From the NCBI RefSeq assembly GCF_002993965.1, contig NZ_POST01000003.1:62843-126842 (forward strand): a stretch of 64,000 nucleotides of DNA. Reading direction: 5' to 3'. Shown piece by piece: positions 33,856-42,566 of the stretch (its first letter is position 1; the number at the start of each line of letters is the position of its first letter). A program made the translations under genes and the position numbers. Under the pieces are notes generated by a model. It was not told the origin of the DNA and did no database searches. It saw only the letters and a program-made list of their open reading frames with translations. Source of the stretch: Apilactobacillus timberlakei. GTDB taxonomy: Bacteria > Bacillota > Bacilli > Lactobacillales > Lactobacillaceae.

Positions 33856-34826
33856 CTAAATAACTTATTAACCAATTTTAATAATACTTTTCTAGCATTA
33901 TTATTTGGTAATTGATCAATCATCTGTTTGATGGATTTGTTATACTCATCCATTTTGGCATGAGTTTTATCTAAAGATTCACTTTCTTTTACAATAGCTT
34001 TAACTTTAATCAGATCAGCTCTTTGGAGTTGATCTTTTTTATTTAAAATCGCAAATAATTCATCATGATAATTAGTTTGCATTGCATAAATGACCGGCAA
34101 AGTATAAACACCATCTAAAATATCATTTAAAATTGGTTTACCAGCCTCTTCTTCGGTGTCTTCAAAATCAATTAAATCATCACGAAGTTGAAAGGCAATC
34201 CCAAATTCTGAACCAATTTGTTCAGATAGTTTAATAATATTGGCATCGGCCTTGGAAATAATTGCTCCATTCCCCGCTGCAATCTTGAATAAGTCAGCCG
34301 TCTTACCTTGAATTGCTGCTAGATATTGCTCTTCAGTTCTTTTAGGATCGAATTTAGTTTCATTTTGTCGTAATTCTCCATCAATAATGCCTTCAATTCC
34401 ACTAACATTATATTTAATATCGTTCTTATTAGGCAGTGTGTCTAATACCAAATGAAAATATTTAACAAATAAATAATCACCCAAATAAATTGAAGTTCGC
34501 TCACCAAATTTATAGTTCAAGCTGGTGACACCACGACGTAAATCGGATTTATCAATAACATCATCATGGACTAGTGATGCTAAGTGAATTAATTCTACTG
34601 ATGCAGCAACTTTTTCAAAATAATCATCATTATCTTTTTGAGTACCAAATTCTGTAAATAACATTAGAAAAGCCGCACGCAACATTTTGCCACTACCATT
34701 AATTAATTCATTAATGCTTTTCTTAAAGTCATCATCATCAATTTGTACTTGCTGTTTCATGATGCTTTCTATATTTTGCAATCTTTTTTCTAACGTAGGT
34801 CTTTGTTTCCATAATCGAAGATCCAT
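33852..34826 (-). CDS. Long-chain polyprenyl diphosphate synthase (HepT-like)
   Basis: The protein has both Asp-rich motifs of trans-prenyltransferases: LVHDDVIDKSDLRRG (first, DDVID) and QLRDDLIDFED (second, DDLID). The length and KMLRAAFLML start fit the catalytic subunit of heptaprenyl or octaprenyl synthases. It should make the side chain that MenA attaches to the naphthoquinone ring. It converges on cydC with a four-base overlap. Chain length cannot be read by eye. Confidence 0.87.
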   Translation of the reverse strand: MDLRLWKQRPTLEKRLQNIESIMKQQVQIDDDDFKKSINELINGSGKMLRAAFLMLFTEFGTQKDNDDYFEKVAASVELIHLASLVHDDVIDKSDLRRGVTSLNYKFGERTSIYLGDYLFVKYFHLVLDTLPNKNDIKYNVSGIEGIIDGELRQNETKFDPKRTEEQYLAAIQGKTADLFKIAAGNGAIISKADANIIKLSEQIGSEFGIAFQLRDDLIDFEDTEEEAGKPILNDILDGVYTLPVIYAMQTNYHDELFAILNKKDQLQRADLIKVKAIVKESESLDKTHAKMDEYNKSIKQMIDQLPNNNARKVLLKLVNKLFS

Positions 34827-35036
34827 AAAATTCCCCTATTTCAAAACTCGTTTATTATATTTCACAATTTTACAACTTTTATAGATTCATATCCAGTCAT
34901 CAAAGATTTATAAACTATAATATTAAAAAAATCATAATCATTAAGCCAATTAACTATACGTTTTTCTAAAAAATAGTTAGAATGTTTATTGTACGATGTA
35001 TTTTTATACAAAAAAAATCGAAAAGGAATGATTTAA

Positions 35037-35765
35037 ATGCGAATCGGCGTTACCGCAGACATTATTTTAAGTCAAAATCAAACTTTCAGACAACGTGAAG
35101 GTCATTTTGCACAACGTACATTAATGAATTGCCTTTTGGCTAATAATATAACTCCTGTTATTTTGCCAGTTGCTAAACCAGAGATGGCAGCAGACCTATT
35201 AGAAACAGTTGATGGGATAATATTAACTGGTGGTCCAGATGTATTACCTGAATTCTATGGTGAAGAACCAATTAGAGAAATCGGTACTACATATGAACCT
35301 CGTGATCAATTTGAATTAGCCTTGGTAAAACAGGCGGTTCAAATGAAGAAACCAATTTTGGCAATTTGTCGTGGACTACAAATTGTTAATGTTGCTTTGG
35401 GTGGAACTTTATATCAAGATATTGACACTCAATTTTACCCTAAGGATAATATGAGGATTTTACAACATTCCCAAAAAACAATCGGATATGCTCCTGTCCA
35501 TCATATTAACATCAATAATGATTCAGCATTAGCAAAAACATTTGGTAGTCGAGCATTTGTTAATTCTTTTCATCATGAAGCAGCTAAAGATGTTGCTCCT
35601 AGCTTAAACATTGTTGCTAGTGCCGATGATGGAATGATTGAAGGACTTGAAAATGATGATAAGTCTATCCAATGTGTTCAATGGCATCCAGAAAATATGT
35701 GGGATCACTACGAAGATGAAAATCAATTATTTATTGATTTCTTCAATCGTATTCATACAAAATAA
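35037..35765 (+). CDS. Gamma-glutamyl-gamma-aminobutyrate hydrolase family protein (PuuD-like)
   Basis: This is a class I glutamine amidotransferase-like peptidase (C26). The nucleophile Cys lies in AICRGLQIVNVALGG, the His-Glu pair in QWHPEN, and ILTGGPDVLPEFYGEE fits the PuuD group. Such enzymes hydrolyse gamma-glutamyl amide bonds. The amino-acid permease gene starts 13 bases downstream, so the pair may import and process a gamma-glutamyl compound. A TAACTAT/ATAGTTA hairpin (34951-34979) lies in the upstream region, which is otherwise AT-rich and featureless. Confidence 0.88.
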   Translation: MRIGVTADIILSQNQTFRQREGHFAQRTLMNCLLANNITPVILPVAKPEMAADLLETVDGIILTGGPDVLPEFYGEEPIREIGTTYEPRDQFELALVKQAVQMKKPILAICRGLQIVNVALGGTLYQDIDTQFYPKDNMRILQHSQKTIGYAPVHHININNDSALAKTFGSRAFVNSFHHEAAKDVAPSLNIVASADDGMIEGLENDDKSIQCVQWHPENMWDHYEDENQLFIDFFNRIHTK

Positions 35766-35778
35766 GGAGTGATATTTA

Positions 35779-37071
35779 ATGCCTGATACGAAAAAGAAAC
35801 TTAGTTTTTTTAGTATTGTACTTTTAGGAATAAATGCCATTATTGGTTCCGGAATCTTTTTATTACCTACAGCTGGAATGAAAATCTTTGGTCCAGCTAG
35901 TATTTTGGTCTTAGTTTTTGATGCATTTTTAGCATTTATGATTGGTCTTTGTTTTGCTGAATGCTCCGGATTGTTTGATGAATCTGGTGGTGCCTATATT
36001 TATGCTAAACATGCATTTGGTAACTTTATTGGTTATGAAGTTGGGATTGCTGCTTGGGCCGTTAGAATTATTGCTGAAGCAACTATGTATGTTGCTTTCG
36101 CAACTGCTCTGGGTGGTTTCTTCCCTGCTCTAAATACATCTTTAGCTAAAAACATTATTGTTACAATCATGGCAGTTGGATTAATGATTTTAAATTTATC
36201 AGGAATTGAAGCGGCATCTGTTTTCAGTAATATTATTACTGTTGGAAAACTGTTACCAATCTTTTTAATTATTATTATTGGTTTATTCTTTATTCATCCT
36301 GGTAACTTTACTCCATTCTTTGTGCCATCATTAACTCATACATCTAATTTTTCTGATGCAACATTAACCATGTTTTATATTTTTACTGGAGTTGAAGGAT
36401 TGGTGGTAACTGCTGGTGAAATGAGCAATGTTAAAAAGAATTTACCTCGTGCCATTATGGTTGTTTTGTCAGTAGTAACCATTATATATATTCTAATTAT
36501 GACTGTATGTATTGGCGTTTTAGGACCAAAATTAACTCAAACTTCAGTTCCATTACAAGCTGCTTTAACTGCAATGATCGGTAAAGTTGGTAGTTATATC
36601 GTGGTTGCAGGATCAGTGCTATCAATTGGTGGAATTTGTATTGCATCATCGTTCATTACACCACGTTCCACTGAAGCGCTTGCAGATAATGGAATTTTGC
36701 CAAAGGCATTTAGTAATAAAAACAGGAAAAATGCTCCTTATATATCTATTATTGTAAATGCTATTTTAATTTTGGCTTTATCATACTCAGGAACATTTAC
36801 TTATCTAGCACAAATTAGTGCCATTTCAAGATTTGCTCAATTCATCCCTACTATCATTGCCGTTATGGTGTTTAGAAAAACCATGAAAAATCAACCTAGG
36901 GCCTTTAAATTACCTTTAGGTTACACCATTCCAATTGTTGCTTTAGCAATATCATTATGGTTAATCTTTAACACTAAAATTAACTTACTAATATTTGGAT
37001 TTGGTGCTTTAGTGATTGCATTGCCATTCTACTTTTTAACTCGTGGTTTTCGTGAAAGAAAAATGAAGTAA
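35779..37071 (+). CDS. APC family amino acid permease
   Basis: This 430-residue, twelve-helix protein has the APC signature GINAIIGSGIFLLP near the N terminus and FYIFTGVEGLVVTAGEM in helix 6. It imports an amino acid with protons or exchanges amino acids. Substrate unknown; linkage with a PuuD-like hydrolase points to glutamate or gamma-glutamyl compounds. AAGGAG precedes the ATG and a strong terminator follows. Confidence 0.9.
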   Translation: MPDTKKKLSFFSIVLLGINAIIGSGIFLLPTAGMKIFGPASILVLVFDAFLAFMIGLCFAECSGLFDESGGAYIYAKHAFGNFIGYEVGIAAWAVRIIAEATMYVAFATALGGFFPALNTSLAKNIIVTIMAVGLMILNLSGIEAASVFSNIITVGKLLPIFLIIIIGLFFIHPGNFTPFFVPSLTHTSNFSDATLTMFYIFTGVEGLVVTAGEMSNVKKNLPRAIMVVLSVVTIIYILIMTVCIGVLGPKLTQTSVPLQAALTAMIGKVGSYIVVAGSVLSIGGICIASSFITPRSTEALADNGILPKAFSNKNRKNAPYISIIVNAILILALSYSGTFTYLAQISAISRFAQFIPTIIAVMVFRKTMKNQPRAFKLPLGYTIPIVALAISLWLIFNTKINLLIFGFGALVIALPFYFLTRGFRERKMK

Positions 37072-37077
37072 AATACT

Positions 37078-37113
37078 AAAAAAACTCGAACTTCGATAGT
37101 TCGAGTTTTTTTA
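37078..37113. terminator. Bidirectional terminator after the permease gene
   Basis: AAAACTCGAAC pairs with GTTCGAGTTTT around a short loop; it also ends the convergent methyltransferase gene. Confidence 0.85.
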
Positions 37114-37815
37114 TTTAACTTTTATAATAATTGCTCTTAAATTAAAGAAAAATTCAAATCTTTTATGCATATATTTAACAGATGCACCTTTTGCTTCAAA
37201 TTCTTTTTTAAAACGTCTAATCATTCCAGGAGTATTTAACATAAAAATGACTCCACCCGATTTCACAACCCGATTTAATTCTTCAGAAATAGGTTGATAA
37301 ATTGCTTTTTTACGATTACTTAATTGATCATCACGACCATGAACAGCAGTTGCTACATCAAAACTATTGTCATCGTACGGAATATCAGTAATATCATGAG
37401 ATTTCAATTGAACCTTTTCTTTTACATCTTCCAATGTAGAATTCTTTTCTAACCTTTGGATGCTATATTGGTAGATATCTTCTACACCATCTACTTCTTT
37501 TAAGTTGGTATTTTTAGCCATTTTCAATAAAGCATAACCTGTTCCTGTTCCCAAATCTAGTCCCTTACTTGAAGCAACAAAATCCTGATTATCAACAAAC
37601 TGGTTAATATAATTTTTCTTGAAAGTAACTGTTCTAAATAATGTCCAAAGTCCTAATAATATCAATATTAGAACATACATCATTAATTTATTTTTATGAT
37701 CAAAATAAATAGAACCATATAAACAAAATGCAGCAATAAAAGATAACGCAATTATATATGGCTCATCGGTTTTATAACGATACCAATGTTTTACCCAATT
37801 TATAATTTTATTCAT
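37111..37815 (-). CDS. Membrane-anchored class I SAM-dependent methyltransferase
   Basis: Two hydrophobic helices near the N terminus (about residues 20-60) precede a Rossmann methyltransferase domain with motif I LDLGTGTGYALLKMAK and the post-I region DVEDIYQYS, then SFDVATAVHGRDD. The acceptor substrate is unknown. I prefer the ATG at 37815 (MNKIINWVKHWYRYK); a TTG 16 codons upstream lacks a ribosome site. AAAGGA lies 12 bases before the ATG, slightly far. Confidence 0.82.
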   Translation of the reverse strand: MNKIINWVKHWYRYKTDEPYIIALSFIAAFCLYGSIYFDHKNKLMMYVLILILLGLWTLFRTVTFKKNYINQFVDNQDFVASSKGLDLGTGTGYALLKMAKNTNLKEVDGVEDIYQYSIQRLEKNSTLEDVKEKVQLKSHDITDIPYDDNSFDVATAVHGRDDQLSNRKKAIYQPISEELNRVVKSGGVIFMLNTPGMIRRFKKEFEAKGASVKYMHKRFEFFFNLRAIIIKVK

Positions 37816-37920
37816 TATAATTATGTATCCTTTCAAATCTATTTTATAACCTAATGATAACAAATATAGACCTTTTTGCTAAAAAATTAAATATATTTTT
37901 ACAATTTCATTGTAAAACAA

Positions 37921-37951
37921 AAAGAAGTTTATACATAAAATAAACTTCTTT
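37921..37951 (-). terminator. Terminator of the YdhK-like gene
   Basis: AAAGAAGTTTAT pairs with ATAAACTTCTTT around a seven-base loop. Confidence 0.75.
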
Positions 37952-37961
37952 AATATTATAC

Positions 37962-38576
37962 TTATTTAGCTTTTAATTCTGATTGAACTAACCACTTATG
38001 ATTTTTAATATTCATACCTGTTTGTTTATCTTTAAAGTTTACAGTATAAGCAGGTCCCTTATTAACTGAAACAATCTTACCTTTTGCACCTTTCATGCCG
38101 TACATATGGTCAGCTTTTACAGTAACTGATTTACCAGCTTTTAATGCCCCTTTAGCGCTTAATTCACTAGCTACTACCCATTTATGATTTTTTACTTCTT
38201 TACTGCCATTAGTAGGTTTAAAGTCTATTTTATATAACTTAGTCTTATATACACCAGCTACAGTGGCTTTTGCATTCTTCATACCTTTCATGTGATCTGC
38301 TTTTAGAATAACCTTTTCTCCAACATGAAACTTAGCATGCGTATCTTTTTTAAGCCCCTTAGGCATAGCTGAATTCATGTTCATTGTTAAACCATCCATT
38401 TTCATCATGTGCATAGATTTCTTTTTATCTTTGGTATGCATAGATTTCATATTCATTGATGATTTATCAGTATGATGCATCTCTTTATTCATCGATGCGT
38501 TTGCACCTACTCCACCAAACAAAGATAATGCTAGTGCTGCCATTGAAGTTGTAGCCAATACTTTTGATACTTTCAT
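37962..38576 (-). CDS. Secreted YdhK (DUF1541)-like Met/His-rich protein
   Basis: A signal peptide (about 1-28) is followed by a strongly Met/His/Lys-rich segment (about 30-75: HH, MNMKSMH, KSMHMMKMDG). Two copies of the DUF1541 domain follow, each with KADHM-GMK-AK and a closing KNHKWVVASEL or KNHKWLVQSEL. This domain occurs in secreted lipoproteins near copper genes in Firmicutes; Met/His clusters suit Cu(I) binding, which is inference. It is a single gene with its own terminator. Confidence 0.85.
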   Translation of the reverse strand: MKVSKVLATTSMAALALSLFGGVGANASMNKEMHHTDKSSMNMKSMHTKDKKKSMHMMKMDGLTMNMNSAMPKGLKKDTHAKFHVGEKVILKADHMKGMKNAKATVAGVYKTKLYKIDFKPTNGSKEVKNHKWVVASELSAKGALKAGKSVTVKADHMYGMKGAKGKIVSVNKGPAYTVNFKDKQTGMNIKNHKWLVQSELKAK

Positions 38577-38745
38577 TATAAAGACTCCTCAAAAATGTAT
38601 TTGGTAAGATATAATCTTACTTGATTCATTATGTTAGCACTTGCGTATAAAAATAACTACTCATTTGCTCAAATAATATCAATTGATAGATATCACACTT
38701 TAATTAAGTTATCATGAAGGTAAATATTAATAAAGAAGGGTTATT

Positions 38746-40029
38746 ATGAATTTTAAGAAAAACGTTGCAACAATTCTCACTGGAATTACATTAGCATCAA
38801 TGCCAGCAATGGTTGTCAGTGCCAATGGGATGCCTAAAAATAGTTCTAATTATTGGAATAAAGTTAGGTACATAAAAGTAAATAAAAATATCTCAGCTGT
38901 TCAAAGAACGGTTAAAAATAATTCTATCCAACCTAAAATTAATAAAAAAATGACCGTTAAAAAGGGTAGTATTTTAGTAGTCGATAGATTAAAAAATAGT
39001 CATAATGAATGGCTTTTATTGAATGGCTTAAAAAATAGTAAAAATTCTGTTTGGTCAACAAATCAAAAAAATACTAATTGGATGAGTAAATATACACCGA
39101 AGAAAGTTGATAATACATCCAAGTTGGTAACTTTAACTAAAAAAATAAATATTACTGAAAAGACCGTGAAAAATCATCAAATACAAAATAAAACATTGAA
39201 AAAATCAAGTCTAAAAAAAGGCTCAATTGTTTATGTAAAAAGCTTTGGTGGTAACGAATGGTTAGTTTATGGTAATAATATGCCTAAAACCAATAAGAAT
39301 GGTGCTTGGGTTACTAATAATAAAGGCACTAAATGGATGAAGAATTACACACCAAAGCCTGCACAAAGTAAGTTAGTTAAGCTAACCAAAGAAATTAACA
39401 TTATTGAAAAAGGTGTAAAAAATAATACCATTCAAAATAATGCAATCAGTAAAAATAAACTTCAAGCTGGCATGATAGTATATGTTAAACCTTTAAGTAT
39501 TTATAATGATGAATGGCTAGTTTACGGTAATAACATTCCTAAGGGTAAAAATAATGGTGTTTGGGTAACATATAACAAAAATCAAAAATGGATGCAAGAA
39601 CCAAAAACTGTTAAGTCTAATTACAAAACTGTAAATAATAGTGAAATTGGTAATGATTATACTGATGCATATTTATCAGGAGCATTAAATGGTAATGATC
39701 AACAAGTTATTGTCCAAGCTGGACAAAAGATTCAAGCTAAAAAACTTGATGATAATACCGAAGCAATCAAAGTTAATAACAAGGAATATTCACTTAAAGT
39801 AAAAGATAATCAATTTGCTACTCAAAATAATGTATATATATTTCAAAATGGTAATGTTGGTTCACTTTATGCACCAGACGATGACAATGCTGTGGTTACA
39901 AAAGATTACCAACCTAAAGACAATAGTCAATGGCGTCAAATTCTACCAAACAATCAAATGAAAATATTCTCATATTCAGCTCAAAAGAATGGCTGGATTG
40001 ATATGGGAACATTTAATACTAAACAATAA
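38746..40029 (+). CDS. Secreted protein with three SH3-like/YW-module repeats
   Basis: A signal peptide (1-26) is followed by three repeats of about 70 residues (about 40-113, 127-198 and 209-285). Each reads K-I-(N/S)-xxx-(K/R)xVKNxxIQ, then L-KKGSI-V, NEWL-YGNN and W-TNxKxTKWM. The first repeat is preceded by NYWNKVRYIKVNKNI, also found in the secreted proteins at 47036 and 61317. The last 130 residues form a different domain. The repeats probably bind the cell surface. AAGAAGGG precedes the ATG. Confidence 0.7.
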   Translation: MNFKKNVATILTGITLASMPAMVVSANGMPKNSSNYWNKVRYIKVNKNISAVQRTVKNNSIQPKINKKMTVKKGSILVVDRLKNSHNEWLLLNGLKNSKNSVWSTNQKNTNWMSKYTPKKVDNTSKLVTLTKKINITEKTVKNHQIQNKTLKKSSLKKGSIVYVKSFGGNEWLVYGNNMPKTNKNGAWVTNNKGTKWMKNYTPKPAQSKLVKLTKEINIIEKGVKNNTIQNNAISKNKLQAGMIVYVKPLSIYNDEWLVYGNNIPKGKNNGVWVTYNKNQKWMQEPKTVKSNYKTVNNSEIGNDYTDAYLSGALNGNDQQVIVQAGQKIQAKKLDDNTEAIKVNNKEYSLKVKDNQFATQNNVYIFQNGNVGSLYAPDDDNAVVTKDYQPKDNSQWRQILPNNQMKIFSYSAQKNGWIDMGTFNTKQ

Positions 40030-40033
40030 TTAT

Positions 40034-40074
40034 AAAAAAATAAGGATCTGCAATTATGCAGGTCCTTATTTTTT
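40034..40074. terminator. Bidirectional terminator
   Basis: AAATAAGGATCTGCA pairs with TGCAGGTCCTTATTT (one mismatch) between convergent genes. Confidence 0.8.
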
Positions 40075-40786
40075 ATTCAGCTTCACCAATTGCTCCAGCA
40101 ATATCATCCTTTGAAAAATCATGTTTCATAAACTCTTCATCATCAACTGGTAATTTTTGTTCTAATTGATCTAATACTTGAGCTGAAACTTCCCCTTTAC
40201 TAGTGGAGAAGTCTAACAAATGACCTCCCATTGATAAATCGTCAGCAATAAAATGTAGATGAAATCCGCCTACTGCTGAACCATTAAATAGTTGAGGAGA
40301 ATAATACCCCATAACAGTTCCAGTTACATTTTCACCACTAAATTCATGTTGCTTATGAGCACAACTAACTAAATTGGGATATGGTTTTGATTGTCTATTA
40401 ATCGATCTAGTTTTAATCTCATCAAAAGTTCCATGAAGCTTAATCGAGAAGAACGTATTTTGCCAATCTTTTATCCCCATAACTTTTTCTTCTAACTTAT
40501 CAGGAGTCATTGTTGATTCAACATCAAATAATTTTTTATAATCAGCAAAGTGAACATCAGCAAATGGAACGGTAAAATCCCCATCTAATTTATTAACACT
40601 ACCATGACCATCAATTTGATATGGGATACCATCTTTAATGACTAATTCACCATCCAGTCCATCACCAGTTCCAATGCCAGTATCACCATGTTTTAATAAT
40701 TCACTTAATTTTAGGGTTCCTTTAAATAATCCTGGAACTAGTAATGCTAAAGTCCCATATTGATATAAAGTATTAGTTTTATTCAT
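40073..40786 (-). CDS. budA: Alpha-acetolactate decarboxylase
   Basis: The protein has the N-terminal LYQYGTLALLVPGLFKGTLKL pattern, the GDGLDGELVIKDG and VPFADVHF stretches and the zinc-binding GFHLHFIADD motif near residue 177. The enzyme converts acetolactate to acetoin, diverting pyruvate and reducing acidification. It is cytoplasmic and monocistronic. No acetolactate synthase gene is adjacent. Confidence 0.94.
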   Translation of the reverse strand: MNKTNTLYQYGTLALLVPGLFKGTLKLSELLKHGDTGIGTGDGLDGELVIKDGIPYQIDGHGSVNKLDGDFTVPFADVHFADYKKLFDVESTMTPDKLEEKVMGIKDWQNTFFSIKLHGTFDEIKTRSINRQSKPYPNLVSCAHKQHEFSGENVTGTVMGYYSPQLFNGSAVGGFHLHFIADDLSMGGHLLDFSTSKGEVSAQVLDQLEQKLPVDDEEFMKHDFSKDDIAGAIGEAE

Positions 40787-40852
40787 TTTAAAACACTTCT
40801 TTCTACTTAAATTGTTAATATATTATAGTACATACAAGTAATAAAACAGTTA

Positions 40853-40882
40853 AAAAAGCTCCATCCCTGATGGATAGAGCCA
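40853..40882 (-). terminator. Terminator of the PfpI-family gene
   Basis: On the minus strand GGCTCTATCC pairs imperfectly with GGATGGAGC and is followed by six T. Confidence 0.65.
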
Positions 40883-40896
40883 TTTGACAAAAAATA

Positions 40897-41409
40897 TTAT
40901 TTTAATAATTTCAAGCTTTCACGATTGAAGTCTTCCAAATCATCAGGAGTACGACTTGTAACTAATTTGTGTTTACTATCAACCACAACTGGTGCATTTA
41001 ATACTTCAGCTCCAGCATAGAACAAGTCATATCTGATAGTTGTGTAAGCTGTTAATTTCAATTCATTAGTTAATCCAGTTTGAATAAAGAATTGAGGACC
41101 ATGACAAATAGCAAATACAGGCTTATTAGCCATCAAGAATTCTTTAACAAAGTTAACGTAACGAGCATCAACACGTAAAGCATCGGGAGAGCCACCACCT
41201 GGTAGTAATAGAGCATCATAACTATCAAAATCAGCATCATCAATTGAAACATCAACTTTTTGAACATCACCATGTTCACCGTGAATTTCATTACCAGCTT
41301 TTGCTTCAATAATGTCTACACTGTGACCAGCATCTTCCAAAGCCTTTTTAGGTGAAGTTAATTCTGAATCTTCATATCCGCTTGTAACAACAGCAGCAAT
41401 CTTACTCAT
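40897..41409 (-). CDS. DJ-1/PfpI family protein (YhbO/DUF-type protease or glyoxalase)
   Basis: This 170-residue protein has the fold's start AAVVTSGYEDSEL with the conserved Glu, the LLLPGGGSPDALR loop and the catalytic AICHGPQF with Cys-His. DJ-1/PfpI members are stress-linked glyoxalases, deglycases or peptidases. No partner gene is adjacent. GAGGAGG precedes the ATG. Confidence 0.9.
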   Translation of the reverse strand: MSKIAAVVTSGYEDSELTSPKKALEDAGHSVDIIEAKAGNEIHGEHGDVQKVDVSIDDADFDSYDALLLPGGGSPDALRVDARYVNFVKEFLMANKPVFAICHGPQFFIQTGLTNELKLTAYTTIRYDLFYAGAEVLNAPVVVDSKHKLVTSRTPDDLEDFNRESLKLLK

Positions 41410-41500
41410 ATTAAAATTCCTCCTCTATTCATGTGATCATTTACATGCTACATAAGAATTAATCATGATACAAGTAAAAGAACTTATTCAAAGTAAATAA

Positions 41501-41530
41501 TTGATATCGGCTTGGAAAGTCTATTATAAT
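41501..41530 (+). promoter_or_regulatory. Promoter of the lipoprotein gene
   Basis: TTGATA and TATAAT are separated by 18 bases, 32 bases before the ATG. Confidence 0.6.
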
Positions 41531-41562
41531 AAGGTTATACAATATACGGAGGAACCAAAATA

Positions 41563-42156
41563 ATGAAAAAATTATTAAAAATTACATTAGCAACATTTGC
41601 TTGTCTATTTATTTTAAGCGCATGTGGTAAACAACAATCAAATGAAAATAAGAAGCCACTTCAAGTACCATCATTATCTAGTGCTTTTGATACAAGTGGT
41701 ATTTCACTCCAAAAATATGACAACATTAAAGTTTCTAGTAATCAGTTAAAAGGTGGTAGTTCTAAAGAAAGTCTTATGAAGACTTTAGGTAAGCCATATC
41801 ATACTTCAGACACTAAATTAACTAATAATCAAAATGCTAAAGAATATACTTGGCAATTAGGTAATGATGCCAAAATTAAATACATTTTTGCAATCGTTTA
41901 TAAAGATAAAATTCTAAGTAAAGGATATCAACAAAACACATCATCTAAATTAGTTAAAAAGGAAACCATTAAGGACTTAAAAAATGGTACTTCTTATAAT
42001 GAAGTCATAAATAAGTTAGGCAGTCCACTTGCAGAACAAATATCGGACGGTGTACAGTTCTTAACTTATCAAAATGATAAAAATGGAAATGCTGTTAACT
42101 TAACATTTAAAAATAGTAATTTATCAGGTAAGAATTTCACTAAATTAAACAAATAG
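41563..42156 (+). CDS. Lipoprotein with duplicated SmpA/BLIP-like domain
   Basis: A lipoprotein signal with lipobox LSAC is followed by two related units: LKGGSSKESLMKTLGKPYHT and, about 95 residues later, LKNGTSYNEVINKLGSPLAE. The x-G-x-(S/T)-x-x-x-(V/L)-x-x-x-L-G-x-P pattern is typical of the SmpA/OmlA and DUF3862 beta-lactamase-inhibitor-like fold. It is anchored outside the membrane; role unknown. It has its own promoter and terminator. Confidence 0.75.
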   Translation: MKKLLKITLATFACLFILSACGKQQSNENKKPLQVPSLSSAFDTSGISLQKYDNIKVSSNQLKGGSSKESLMKTLGKPYHTSDTKLTNNQNAKEYTWQLGNDAKIKYIFAIVYKDKILSKGYQQNTSSKLVKKETIKDLKNGTSYNEVINKLGSPLAEQISDGVQFLTYQNDKNGNAVNLTFKNSNLSGKNFTKLNK

Positions 42157-42157
42157 C

Positions 42158-42190
42158 AAAAAAGGTCACTTTTAACAAGTGACCTTTTTT
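42158..42190. terminator. Bidirectional terminator
   Basis: AAAAAAGGTCACTT pairs with AAGTGACCTTTTTT around a five-base loop. Confidence 0.85.
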
Positions 42191-42467
42191 AATTATCAAT
42201 ATATTTATCAAGTTGTAATGACTGGAGTTCTTTAAACAACTCATCAGTACTCATCTTATTTAAAGTTTCCATAAATTTATCATCATAATTATCCATCAAA
42301 TCATCAAAATATTTTTTAACTTGTTTAGGATCCATATTATGATAGAGTTTAGCCTTATCTTCTGGTTTTCTTAAATCATAATGATAATTAATATAAAATT
42401 TTTTTATGTACCATGCACCTTTAATTTTAGCTTGGTATGTTTTAATTCTTTCATCTGTCCAATACAT
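42189..42467 (-). CDS. Small acidic/aromatic protein of unknown function
   Basis: The 92-residue cytoplasmic protein is rich in Tyr, Lys and Asp (YWTDERIKTYQAKIKGAWY at the start), probably helical, with no signal or membrane segment. A ribosome site AAGGTGG precedes the ATG. It lies 100 bases after the old yellow enzyme gene on the same strand. Family not recognised. Confidence 0.55.
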   Translation of the reverse strand: MYWTDERIKTYQAKIKGAWYIKKFYINYHYDLRKPEDKAKLYHNMDPKQVKKYFDDLMDNYDDKFMETLNKMSTDELFKELQSLQLDKYIDN

Positions 42468-42566
42468 GTCTTTCCACCTTCTTCAAATCTATTATATATA
42501 AAAAGATTCAGAAAGTGAAAGATAAGATGAAAGGCACCTAAAATAATAAATTTTAGATGCCCTTTC

